Source of the DNA: an uncultured Oscillospiraceae bacterium
GTDB taxonomy: Bacteria > Bacillota > Clostridia > Oscillospirales > Ruminococcaceae
Length of the DNA: 21,535 bases
Reading direction: 5' to 3'
Assembly (NCBI GenBank): GCA_934446455.1
Contig: CAKSEE010000046.1
Coordinates: 1 to 21,535, forward strand
Part shown: in pieces, positions 14,257-21,060 of the stretch
How positions within the stretch are numbered: the stretch's first letter is position 1
Layout of the letters: each line of letters opens with the position of its first letter
Notes under the pieces: model-generated
Told to the model about the DNA's origin: nothing
The model's input: only the letters and a program-made list of their open reading frames with translations
The model's database searches: none
Program-made: the position numbers and the translations under genes

Positions 14257-16194
14257 GTGCGGAGGATATGCGGCAACTGTTTTGCGGAGATAAAGGGCAG
14301 CAAGTGTCCTGTCTGCGGGTATTCCGAGCGCGCCGCGGGCGCTGTGTACGATGCGCTGCCCGTGGGAACGACCGTGGGCGCGGGCTACACTATCGGGCGT
14401 GTTATCGGCAGGGGAGGCTTCGGGCTGATCTACCTTGCATACGACCCCGTGTTCGACAGGGCAGCGGCTGTCAAGGAGTATTTCCCCGACGGCATGGCAG
14501 TGCGCGCGGAGGACAACGTAACGGTAGAGCCGATGACCTCCATGCACGCGCAGGCGTTTGCGCAGGGGCTTGACAGATTCCTTGCAGAGGCGCAGACGAT
14601 AGCGCAGTTTAAGGAATGCTCCGAGATTATCGGGCTGTACGACGTATTCAGTGAGAACGGCACGGCGTACTATGCAATGGAATACTTCAGCGGCGACACG
14701 CTGCTGAGATACACGGAAATCCACGGCGCGCTGAGCGAGGGACAGGCGGTACATATTGCAGCGCAGATTCTCCCCGCGCTTGCGGTGCTGCATAAAAACA
14801 ACACGCTCCACCGCGACGTATCCCCTGAAAATATAATGCTGTGCGGCGGCAGGGTGCGGCTGATAGATTTCGGCTCCGCGCGCAGCACAAACACCAATAA
14901 GGGTCTGTCGGTTGTGCTGAAGCCCGGATTTGCCCCGCTTGAGCAGTATCGCAGAAACGCCCCGCAGGACGGCAGGGCGGACTTATATTCGCTCGGCGCG
15001 TCGCTCTTTTACGCGCTCACGCTTAACGTGCCCAACGACCCCATATCGCGGCTAGATAACGACAGGACGTTTGAAAAGGCGCTCAGGGCGCTCACACCGC
15101 AGTTTGCAGCGGTAATAGGCAGGGCGTGCGCGGTGCGTGCGGAGAGCAGGTACGCGCGCGCTGAGGATATGCTTGAAGCAATAAATGCGTGCGGCATTCC
15201 CGAGGAGGGCTTTGACGAAGCCCCGCGCGAGCCGCTGCGCAGGAAAAAGCGGCGCAGGGCGCTCCCGTTTGTTGCCGCGGCTGCGGCGGCGCTTACGGTG
15301 GCAGGCGCGGGAACGGCGCTGCTGATTAAAGAAAGCGCGCCCGCTGAGGCGCCCGTGCAGTCCGTGCAGGAGAGCGCTCCAGCGCAGGTGATTATTGGCG
15401 GCGAGGCGTTCCCCGATAACCTTACAAGCCTTGACCTTGCCGACAGGGGACTTACCGACGAGGATATTTCGGGGCTGTGCAACATGAAGCAGCTCACATT
15501 CCTTAATCTGGACGGCAATCCGATAACCGACCTTTCATGCCTTGAAGGTCTTGTCGGTCTGGAGAGCGTGCATTTCAACAATACGGACGTATCTGACATA
15601 GATTTTGTGCGTGGAATGGACAGGCTGCGCAGCATAAGCGGCGAGTATACGCAGGTTTCGGATCTGTCGCCGCTTGAGGACAAAACGCTGCTCGAAAGCG
15701 TGTTTTTCGGCGACAGCCGCGTGACGGACATTTCGCCTGTCGCGGGCAGCGCGGGGCTTAAGAAAGTAGGCTTCAACCGACTTAATATAGATAACATCGA
15801 CGCGCTTGCGGGAAAGACCGAGCTTGAAACGGCGTGCCTTACAGGCTGCGGCCTTAAGAGCATAGAGCCCCTGCGCGACAGCAAGCGGCTGAAATATCTG
15901 TACCTTGGCGTAAACCGCATTTCGGACGTGTCGCCGCTTTCGGGCTGCAACTTTACCGAACTATACGTGAATTACAATATGCTTTCGGGTGGCGGGTGCT
16001 TTGACGGTATCTCGGTTATAAAATATCTGGCGATAGACCACTCGGGGCTTACGCACGACGACCTTTTGTATATCCTTCGCAATGTGAACGGTACATACAG
16101 ATATCAGTACACCTACGACCCCGACGACCCGTATTGCGGCGAGGACAGGGCGCGGCTTGAGGATCTTGAAGAGCTGGAGGGCATAACACCATGA
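14257..16194 (+). CDS. Membrane Ser/Thr protein kinase with zinc ribbon and leucine-rich repeats
   Basis: From the GTG start the protein has 645 residues. The N-terminus is a zinc-ribbon-like CGNC(x8)CPVCG (C5, C8, C17, C20). The Hanks-type kinase domain has the glycine loop GRGGFG (51-56), AVK with K73, the catalytic HRDVSPEN (185-192), and DFG (204-206) followed by an activation loop with 'APLEQY'. All catalytic residues are present, so it should be active. A basic cluster and one membrane helix (about 336-356) place the kinase inside the cell. The C-terminal part (about 370-640) outside the cell carries seven or more internalin-like leucine-rich repeats (for example LTFLNLDGNPITDLSCL). It is therefore a receptor-like kinase, with the repeats as ligand-binding or wall-contact module. 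An extension of 12 codons to ATG 14221 is possible but disfavoured. It shares a control region with the STAND operon. Confidence 0.88.
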   Translation: MRRICGNCFAEIKGSKCPVCGYSERAAGAVYDALPVGTTVGAGYTIGRVIGRGGFGLIYLAYDPVFDRAAAVKEYFPDGMAVRAEDNVTVEPMTSMHAQAFAQGLDRFLAEAQTIAQFKECSEIIGLYDVFSENGTAYYAMEYFSGDTLLRYTEIHGALSEGQAVHIAAQILPALAVLHKNNTLHRDVSPENIMLCGGRVRLIDFGSARSTNTNKGLSVVLKPGFAPLEQYRRNAPQDGRADLYSLGASLFYALTLNVPNDPISRLDNDRTFEKALRALTPQFAAVIGRACAVRAESRYARAEDMLEAINACGIPEEGFDEAPREPLRRKKRRRALPFVAAAAAALTVAGAGTALLIKESAPAEAPVQSVQESAPAQVIIGGEAFPDNLTSLDLADRGLTDEDISGLCNMKQLTFLNLDGNPITDLSCLEGLVGLESVHFNNTDVSDIDFVRGMDRLRSISGEYTQVSDLSPLEDKTLLESVFFGDSRVTDISPVAGSAGLKKVGFNRLNIDNIDALAGKTELETACLTGCGLKSIEPLRDSKRLKYLYLGVNRISDVSPLSGCNFTELYVNYNMLSGGGCFDGISVIKYLAIDHSGLTHDDLLYILRNVNGTYRYQYTYDPDDPYCGEDRARLEDLEELEGITP

Positions 16195-16580
16195 AAACGG
16201 AAGAGCTGGAGGACAGAATACGCAGAACAACGCATTTTAATGCGGCGCTTATCTATAACAACGCTGCGCCGACATTTTCGGCGTTTGTTGCGGTCTGTGC
16301 AGAACAGGCTGGAGCAAAGCGCGCCGAGCTTATAAGGGCGCTTAACGTGGACCGAAACTACGGCTATCAGCTTCTTAACGGAACGCGCCTGCCGACAAGG
16401 GCGCAGGTAGTGCGGATAGCGCTGTTCCTGCGGCTTGACGTAAAATGTGCGCAGAAGCTGCTGAACCTTGCGGGTCGTGAGGCGCTCTATGTCCGCCGCC
16501 CCGAGGACGCGCGGGTGGTCTATTGTCTGGAGCATGATATGCCATTTGAAGAGGCGTGCGCGTTTGTCTGGGAGGAATAG
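16191..16580 (+). CDS. Small HTH-like (XRE-type) protein coupled to the kinase
   Basis: The protein has 129 residues, with its start overlapping the kinase stop (ATGA). The middle contains 'LIRALNVDRNYGYQLLNGTRLPTRAQVVRIALFL' (quoted here as one core with Y-x-LLNG-R-P-R), which follows the pattern of a lambda-repressor/XRE-like helix-turn-helix with 'NG.R.P.R' in the turn. The C-terminal half (LLNLAGREALYVRRPEDARVV, then a short acidic tail) matches the 'LY.r..RDaii.yal' end seen in a Clostridial family of small HTH proteins. I cannot name an ortholog. It could regulate the shared promoter region or be a phosphorylation target or adaptor of the kinase. A 247-bp repeat element begins at the base after its TAG. 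Confidence 0.6.
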   Translation: MKTEELEDRIRRTTHFNAALIYNNAAPTFSAFVAVCAEQAGAKRAELIRALNVDRNYGYQLLNGTRLPTRAQVVRIALFLRLDVKCAQKLLNLAGREALYVRRPEDARVVYCLEHDMPFEEACAFVWEE

Positions 16581-16827
16581 TACAAAAGGGGCGGTGAGAA
16601 ACCGTCCCTTCAGCTTGTTGAAAAAATCGATTTTGCCCGCGTATGCGGGCTTTGGAATCACTTTTTTGCCTCGGGTGTCCCTAGGCAAAAAACACTTTTA
16701 TCCGCACAAGTGTGCGAATTGTCGGCGTAGCCGGCAATGAGTGCGCGCAGTGCGGATGTTCCTGTCGGAAAAGTCGCAAGACTTTTTCGACAGCCTGAAG
16801 GGGCGGTGAGAAACCGTCCCTTTTGTA
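16581..16827. repeat. 247-bp MITE-like palindromic element with six hairpins
   Basis: Perfect 10-bp terminal inverted repeats (tacaaaaggg at 16581-16590, its complement at 16818-16827) bound the element. Just inside, a 25-base sequence occurs as a direct repeat (16586-16610 and 16798-16822), itself a hairpin (16588-16595 with 16601-16608; 16800-16807 with 16813-16820). Further hairpins are at 16635-16650 (GTAT loop), 16662-16692, 16700-16757 with an inner stem 16719-16737, and 16762-16793, a 14-bp stem with a GCAA tetraloop. Bases 16608-16626 can also pair with 16782-16799, so the whole can fold into one large stem. It fills the gap between two convergent stop codons and carries no convincing ORF. 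It probably also ends transcription from both sides. No target-site duplication is obvious. Confidence 0.75.
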
Positions 16828-16828
16828 G

Positions 16829-17863
16829 TCAGTTTTTATACACCCCGAAGAACTCCTCAAGCGTAAGTCCGCTGTCCTTTACGAGCTTCGCCATGCTTTT
16901 GCCGAGGTAGCGCACGTGCCACGGCTCGTAAATGTAGCCCGTTATATCGCTCTTGCCCTTGGGATAGCGTATGATGAAGCCGTACTTCCAGCAGTTTGCC
17001 GCGAGCCACTGCCCCTCGGGCGTGTCCTCGTAGCTTTGAGAAAGGGAAGTGATATCCATTGCAAGCCCCGTCTGATGTTCGCTCTGCCCGGGAAGCGCGG
17101 AATAGGTGCGCGCCCTGTCGTAGCCGTCTATCGAAGCCCAGTAGTCGAATACGCCCTTCTGCTTCTCGTATGAGCGGAAGCCCGAAACTATAGTCATGTC
17201 GTAGCCCGAATCCTCTTTCATCTTAAGGAATGCGGAGTAGGTGTCGCGGGTAAGGCCGTCGCCGTAGTCCTCGGGCAGGTCGTATTCCTTGTTTACAAGG
17301 ATAACGCCGCCAACAGTTGTAACGCCGTTTTCAGTGACGGGCGCGGGCGCTTTTATTTTAGCGCTTACCGTGCCAAGGCAGGTTATGTCGCTGAATTTGT
17401 CGAGCACCTCAAGCGTGCCGCTGCCCTTGACAATGCCCTTTTTATTAAGGCGAAGCGTACCGCCAAGCGAGAGCGCGCTGCCGTTTATGAGCTTGATTTT
17501 GCCGCTTACAGACATCGCGGAGCCATCGCGGGAAATTATGTTCCCGCGGGCGTAAATGCTGCCGCCGTCCGCGCACTTTATCCTGCCCTCTACAATAAGT
17601 TTTGCACCCTTGTTGATGTAAAGCGCGCCGCCCTTTCTCACGTAAAGCACCGCTCCCTTGGGAATAACGGTGTCGCAGCTTATCGTAAGCCGTTTTTTTA
17701 CGTTGGTAAGCCCCGTGAGCGTTTTCTTCGGGCTTGCGGGGGCAGCTGCCGCTGCAGTCTCTGCAAACGCCGTGCGGGAAATATCCGGCGAAGTAAAGGA
17801 AAGCCCCGCGACCATTGCGGCGCACAGCAGCGTTCCAAGCGACGCCTGCATTATTTTTTTCAT
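16829..17863 (-). CDS. Secreted VanY-like D-alanyl-D-alanine carboxypeptidase with beta-repeat spacer
   Basis: The protein has 344 residues from the ATG at 17863, chosen because GAGGTG (17870-17875) lies 6 bases upstream. The frame extends 15 codons further but without such a site. A signal peptide (about 1-35, ending near AFAET) is followed by an Ala/Pro stretch. Residues 60-170 hold short repeated strands rich in Gly (ALYINKGAKLIVEGRIKC and similar), suggesting a right-handed beta-helix-like spacer. The M15B peptidase domain (about 185-344) has SGFRSY (227-232), SEHQTGLAMD with zinc ligands H263 and D270, and EPWHVRYLG with catalytic E313 and zinc ligand H316. Such enzymes trim the terminal D-Ala of peptidoglycan stems outside the cell. 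All active-site residues are present. The spacer may hold the enzyme in the wall. Confidence 0.88.
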   Translation of the reverse strand: MKKIMQASLGTLLCAAMVAGLSFTSPDISRTAFAETAAAAAPASPKKTLTGLTNVKKRLTISCDTVIPKGAVLYVRKGGALYINKGAKLIVEGRIKCADGGSIYARGNIISRDGSAMSVSGKIKLINGSALSLGGTLRLNKKGIVKGSGTLEVLDKFSDITCLGTVSAKIKAPAPVTENGVTTVGGVILVNKEYDLPEDYGDGLTRDTYSAFLKMKEDSGYDMTIVSGFRSYEKQKGVFDYWASIDGYDRARTYSALPGQSEHQTGLAMDITSLSQSYEDTPEGQWLAANCWKYGFIIRYPKGKSDITGYIYEPWHVRYLGKSMAKLVKDSGLTLEEFFGVYKN

Positions 17864-17950
17864 GTTAAGCACCTCTTTATATTGAAACAAGGCTGTTATA
17901 TTCTGCAAATAATACTTTTTTCAGAGTGAAAAGGTTGCGTTCCTACACAG

Positions 17951-17979
17951 ATTATACTATACTTCCGCGTGATTGTCAA
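17951..17979 (-). promoter_or_regulatory. Consensus sigma-A promoter of the VanY-like gene
   Basis: Reading the minus strand, TTGACA (17979-17974) and TATAAT (17956-17951) are both perfect with a 17-base spacer. The transcript would start near 17944 and have an 80-base leader. The -35 box lies only 10 bases after the stop of the ATPase remnant, with no terminator between them. Confidence 0.85.
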
Positions 17980-17988
17980 TCGGGTTTT

Positions 17989-18342
17989 TCATTTTTTCCC
18001 AAGAATAATGCCGAGCATTCTCTGTGGGTCGTCAAGAAACTGCTTTGTTATCTGGTAGTGTTCGGTCTGTCTGTAAGAGATGGGTGTAATGCCGTCCTCG
18101 CTGAAAAGGAGTATCTGCGCATTCGGGTACGCCATAAATATGGGAGAATGCGTTGCAATGATGAATTGCGAGCCGTCGCCCACAAGCCCGTTTATGAGCG
18201 ACAGCAGCGTAAGCTGACGCACGGGCGAAAGCGCCGCCTCGGGTTCGTCCAGAAGATACAGCCCGCCGCCGCGAAACGCGCTTGTCACCGCAAGGAAGCT
18301 CTCCCCGTGGGAGCGGCTGTGCAGCGAATTTCCCCCTTGCAT
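17989..18342 (-). pseudogene. 5'-truncated AAA-type ATPase remnant
   Basis: The 117 visible codons match the C-terminal half of a common AAA_21-type ATPase of about 240-250 residues. They include the signature-like 'HSRSHGESFLAV', Walker B with LYLLDEPEAALSP, a switch histidine in FIIATHSPI, and a 'EHYQITKQFLDDPQRML' tail. The N-terminal half with Walker A (GxxGxGKS) is absent, and an in-frame TAA lies 18 bases before the first ATG. The region upstream is another gene, so the missing part is not nearby in another frame. Without Walker A it should not bind ATP on its own. A GGTGGAG site 7 bases before the ATG means the fragment might still be translated. I treat it as a deletion remnant left downstream of the sigma operon. 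Confidence 0.7.
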
Positions 18343-18361
18343 GGTAAGACTCCACCTTTAG

Positions 18362-18907
18362 TTATTCTGTACTTGTATTCGGCGAGGTATTGTCGGTGAT
18401 CGTCCATTCTCCTGTTTTTACATTTCGGGTCAGATAGAAGAATTGCTCCGTGTAACCATCGTCTAAAAAGGTTTTAGTGTGGTCGTACTCCACATAGTAT
18501 TTTGCCCTTACGACAACAAAGTGGTCGGCGAGATATTCGTCCGTCCAGCCCCGCGCTTTTGCAAGGTCGCTGCCCATATATCCCGTTCTTACGCGCTCTG
18601 TTTCATCTTCAGCGATTTTAATTTCGTCAACACGTACTGCAATCGTGTATTCCTTGCCTGCCTGCCCCTCAATCGCGCTTTGAACGGTTTTTATCGGGTC
18701 GGTGGAGGCTTTTTGCAGCCACGGGTCAAATACTCCAAATTCATAAACGGCAAAGCCGCAAAGCGCCATCAGTGCTACAACGGCGGCAATCAATATGGCA
18801 ATTCTTTTGGGGCTTCCGGATAAGCGGGTTTTATTGTAAGAAAGCGCTTCATCAACATATTTTGTGTTAAGCTCGCTAATAGCGTCGGAAAACCTCCTTG
18901 CGTTCAT
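18362..18907 (-). CDS. Membrane-anchored DUF4829-like protein, probable anti-sigma partner
   Basis: The protein has 181 residues. A cytosolic N-terminus (MNARRFSDAISELNTKYVDE) leads to one membrane helix (about 35-55). The extracytoplasmic domain has 'DHFVVVRAKYYVEYDHTKTF', 'EQFFYLTRNVKTGEWTI' and a short Ser/Thr tail, resembling DUF4829-type domains. In Clostridia a short helical N-terminus plus membrane helix encoded directly after an ECF sigma gene usually marks an anti-sigma factor. Its start overlaps the sigma stop by ATGA, so they are coupled. No zinc-binding HxxxCxxC motif is present, so it is not a ZAS-type anti-sigma. The regulatory role is inferred from position and topology. Confidence 0.6.
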   Translation of the reverse strand: MNARRFSDAISELNTKYVDEALSYNKTRLSGSPKRIAILIAAVVALMALCGFAVYEFGVFDPWLQKASTDPIKTVQSAIEGQAGKEYTIAVRVDEIKIAEDETERVRTGYMGSDLAKARGWTDEYLADHFVVVRAKYYVEYDHTKTFLDDGYTEQFFYLTRNVKTGEWTITDNTSPNTSTE

Positions 18908-19464
18908 ATGAATACCTCTCTTTCCGCTAAATATCTTTTCATTTTTTTACGGATACGGGTCAGGTGGACAGAGATGTTTTTCTCCGTGAGCCCCGTAAGT
19001 TCGGCTATGTCCCTGCAGCTGTCGGCAAACCAGTAGCGGCGCATGAAGATAACGCGGTTCTCTGCGGTAAGCGTATCTAAAAAGCTTTCAATGATACGGG
19101 CTAACTCCTTGGCTTCGATTTCGGCTTCAACTGTGTTCGGGGCTGCAATGCAGGCTTCGATTTCCTCCAGAGCGACCGTGCAGCGGCTGCTTCTTTTGGC
19201 TGCTTCCTTTTTCCAATAGGTTTTGAGCGAAATGTTCCGAACGATTTTCAGAAGATAGGATAGCAGGGGAGCGGGGCGCGCCGGGGGAATGGCGTTCCAT
19301 GCACCCAGATAAGCGTCGTTTACGCATTCCTCTGCGTCCTGTCTGCTCCCCACAATGTTATACGAGAGGTTATGGCAGACCCTTCCGTATTTATTGTCCA
19401 GCTCCCGCAAACCTTGCTCTGACCGTTCAAAAAACAGTTCTATGATTTTTTCATCATCTGTCAT
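18904..19464 (-). CDS. ECF-type RNA polymerase sigma factor
   Basis: The protein has 186 residues from the second ATG (19464), which lies 7 bases after AGGAGG; the ATG at 19467 leaves only 4. Region 2 is clear (YGRVCHNLSYNIVGSRQDAE, then ECVNDAYLGAWN), with the usual linker and 'IVRNISLKTYWKKEAAKRSS'. Region 4 is a helix-turn-helix (LTAENRVIFMRRYWFADSCR, then DIAELTGLTEKNISVHLTRI). It has two sigma domains and no region 1 or 3, typical of ECF sigma factors that answer envelope stress. The coupled downstream gene is its likely anti-sigma. The target genes are unknown. The nearby VanY-like gene has a sigma-A promoter and need not be a target. Confidence 0.88.
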   Translation of the reverse strand: MTDDEKIIELFFERSEQGLRELDNKYGRVCHNLSYNIVGSRQDAEECVNDAYLGAWNAIPPARPAPLLSYLLKIVRNISLKTYWKKEAAKRSSRCTVALEEIEACIAAPNTVEAEIEAKELARIIESFLDTLTAENRVIFMRRYWFADSCRDIAELTGLTEKNISVHLTRIRKKMKRYLAEREVFI

Positions 19465-19493
19465 CATACCGCCTCCTTTCGGGCTTCACCCAT

Positions 19494-19521
19494 ATACTAC
19501 GGTTTCAGAGGCAAATACTAC
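19494..19521. repeat. 7-bp direct repeat at 21-bp period before the sigma gene
   Basis: ATACTAC occurs at 19494-19500 and 19515-19521, a 21-bp period or two helical turns, placing both copies on one DNA face. On the minus strand it reads GTAGTAT twice, 30-55 bases before the sigma start. It may be an activator or repressor site, or the boxes of a weak second promoter (TTGTAG-18-TAGTAT). Confidence 0.35.
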
Positions 19522-19606
19522 AACAAATCTGAAAAAATGATATTTGTTCTGCAATTACCGGTTTCGTTTGGGTATCATTTCCTGTCTGATTTTGTGCACA
19601 GGGACT

Positions 19607-19637
19607 ATTATAGCATAATATTTTGCTTTTTGCACAA
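19607..19637 (-). promoter_or_regulatory. Extended -10 promoter of the sigma operon
   Basis: On the minus strand TGC-TATAAT (-10 at 19612-19607 with an upstream TG) follows a weak TTGTGC (19637-19632) at a 19-base spacing. The TGn extension can replace a good -35 box. The transcript would have a leader of about 130 bases that includes the direct repeat. Confidence 0.5.
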
Positions 19638-19780
19638 CTTTTCCGAAACATTTTACGTTTTTTCGTTGAAATTCTCCCGCATTTTCCTGCAACCTTTTCG
19701 CACGGAATGCGGTATTATATACAACAGGGCGTGAAAACATTGCCGCAAAAAATCCTGCCATAAGTTCAATTCATTACCTC

Positions 19781-19809
19781 TTGATTTTTTTCGGCGCAGA
19801 TGTTATAAT
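19781..19809 (+). promoter_or_regulatory. Sigma-A promoter of the GH26 gene
   Basis: TTGATT (19781-19786) and TATAAT (19804-19809) are separated by 17 bases. Transcription would start near 19816. The leader contains a 7-bp hairpin with one wobble (19816-19822 with 19832-19838) before the GGAGG site at 19851-19855. Confidence 0.8.
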
Positions 19810-19859
19810 ACGTTCATGCTGCGAAATCCTTGCGGCATTTGTCTGACATCGGAGGAAAC

Positions 19860-20975
19860 ATGGACTATATAACTAACATGGACGAGCTTATGAAACGGCT
19901 CGATGAAAAAAAGCCCGCTGCGGGGCGCCTTGTGACGGAAAACCCCACGCCGAACACGCAGAGGCTTTACGATTTTCTGCTTGAGTGCCGCGGAAAGCGC
20001 TTTATCGCGGGGCAGCAGTATCTTTTTGAAAACGAGCTAGAGGACCTTGTGTATTACCGCGCGTGTGGGCGGCTGCCTGCGATACGCGGCTACGATTTTA
20101 TGGGAATCGGCGGGCTTGCAGAGGGCTACGACCAGATAGAGCGCGCCTGCGACTGGGCAAAGAACTGCGGCGGCATACTTACCATGTGCTGGCACTGGTA
20201 CGCGCCCGACGATATGAGCGCTCCCAAAAAGGGTTCTTCCTTTTATTACAAGACTACCTCGTATTCCCACAAGACAAGCTTTGACATAATCCGCGCCGCG
20301 CAGAGCGGCACGCCCGAGAACGCGTTCGTGCTACGTGAAATAGACCTTGTGGCGCAGGCGCTCAAGCGCTTTGAGCGCGAGGATATCCCCGTGCTGTGGC
20401 GGCCGCTCCACGAGGCGAACGGCAACTGGTTCTGGTGGGGAAACCGCGGCGAGGAAAGCGTTAATGCCTACAAATGGCTATGGTACACAATTTTCGACAG
20501 ATTTATGAATTACCATAGACTTACTAATTTAATCTGGGTGTGGAATGGGCAGGATAAGAGCATGGCGGTCCACCCGAACACTTACGACATTGCGGGACTG
20601 GACATTTACGCCGACCCGCCCGCGCATTCCTCCGAGGCTGAAAAGTACCGCGAGCTTGCAGCGTACACCGCAGGGAAACCGCTGGCGCTGTCCGAGTGCG
20701 GCTCCGTTCCCGACCCCGACCTTATGGCGAGGGACGGCGCGCAGTGGCTGTGGTGGCTGCCGTGGTGGGGAATGTTCGTGTATGAAACGGGCGAAAACGG
20801 CAGACCCGTTCTTGATGAAAACGGAATGCCGCGCCCGAACCCAAAGTTCATGACAGAGGACTTCCTGCGGCGCGTAATGGGCGACGAGCGCGTTGTAACG
20901 CTCGACAGAATACCGTGGCGCTCGCCCGAAGCGAAGCTGCCGCAGCCGCTCAGAAAGGCGCTGGGAACAGATTAA
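19860..20975 (+). CDS. GH26 family beta-mannanase-type glycoside hydrolase, no signal peptide
   Basis: The protein has 371 residues from the ATG at 19860, set by GGAGG 4 bases upstream; a TTG 30 bases earlier has no such site. The fold is a (beta/alpha)8 barrel of GH26 type. Early markers are 'KRFIAGQQ', 'LPAIRGYDFMG' and 'GGILTMCWHWYAP'. The acid/base glutamate is in WRPLHEANGNWFWWG (E185) and the nucleophile in ALSECG (E279). GH26 enzymes cleave beta-1,4-mannan or related beta-glycans with retention. The N-terminus (MDYITNMDELMKRLDEKKPA) is not a signal peptide, so the enzyme is probably cytosolic and would act on imported manno-oligosaccharides. Alternatively it could have a different beta-glycan substrate. 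It is monocistronic or the head of a unit with the next lipoprotein gene. Confidence 0.88.
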   Translation: MDYITNMDELMKRLDEKKPAAGRLVTENPTPNTQRLYDFLLECRGKRFIAGQQYLFENELEDLVYYRACGRLPAIRGYDFMGIGGLAEGYDQIERACDWAKNCGGILTMCWHWYAPDDMSAPKKGSSFYYKTTSYSHKTSFDIIRAAQSGTPENAFVLREIDLVAQALKRFEREDIPVLWRPLHEANGNWFWWGNRGEESVNAYKWLWYTIFDRFMNYHRLTNLIWVWNGQDKSMAVHPNTYDIAGLDIYADPPAHSSEAEKYRELAAYTAGKPLALSECGSVPDPDLMARDGAQWLWWLPWWGMFVYETGENGRPVLDENGMPRPNPKFMTEDFLRRVMGDERVVTLDRIPWRSPEAKLPQPLRKALGTD

Positions 20976-21060
20976 GCAAACAGGACAGCCGCACGCGGCG
21001 TCTTGAGATAGACGGCGAAAAGCCGCAAACAGTTTTATATGAAGAGAAAGGTGAACACAA

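Larger units (their letters stand above)
19468..19859. other. Divergent control region between the sigma and GH26 genes
   Basis: This 392-base AT-rich stretch has no convincing gene; the short frames in it lack ribosome sites and family features. It holds the ribosome site and promoter elements of the minus-strand sigma operon (19471-19637) and, on the plus strand, the GH26 promoter (19781-19809) and leader. Bases 19640-19780 contain nothing I can assign. Confidence 0.6.

Noticed and set aside
14161..14811. A 216-codon minus-strand frame covering the kinase promoter and N-terminus
   Set aside because: It is antisense to the kinase catalytic domain, is Arg/His/Val-rich, and has no ribosome site.
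15009..15950. A 313-codon minus-strand frame opposite the kinase/LRR gene
   Set aside because: It is Ser/Arg/Leu-rich with no motifs, while the opposite strand has all kinase and LRR signatures.
16468..16740. Short open frame running from the HTH gene into the 247-bp repeat
   Set aside because: It overlaps the HTH gene out of frame, then reads through hairpin DNA; the composition is not protein-like.
18032..18355. Second minus-strand frame over the truncated ATPase, considered as the missing part by frameshift
   Set aside because: Its translation has no ATPase motifs and is only the shifted reading of the same C-terminal half, so the Walker A half is truly missing.
20976..21060. GC-rich hairpin after the GH26 gene as a terminator
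   Set aside because: Stems are 3-4 bp and no T run follows, so termination is not supported.
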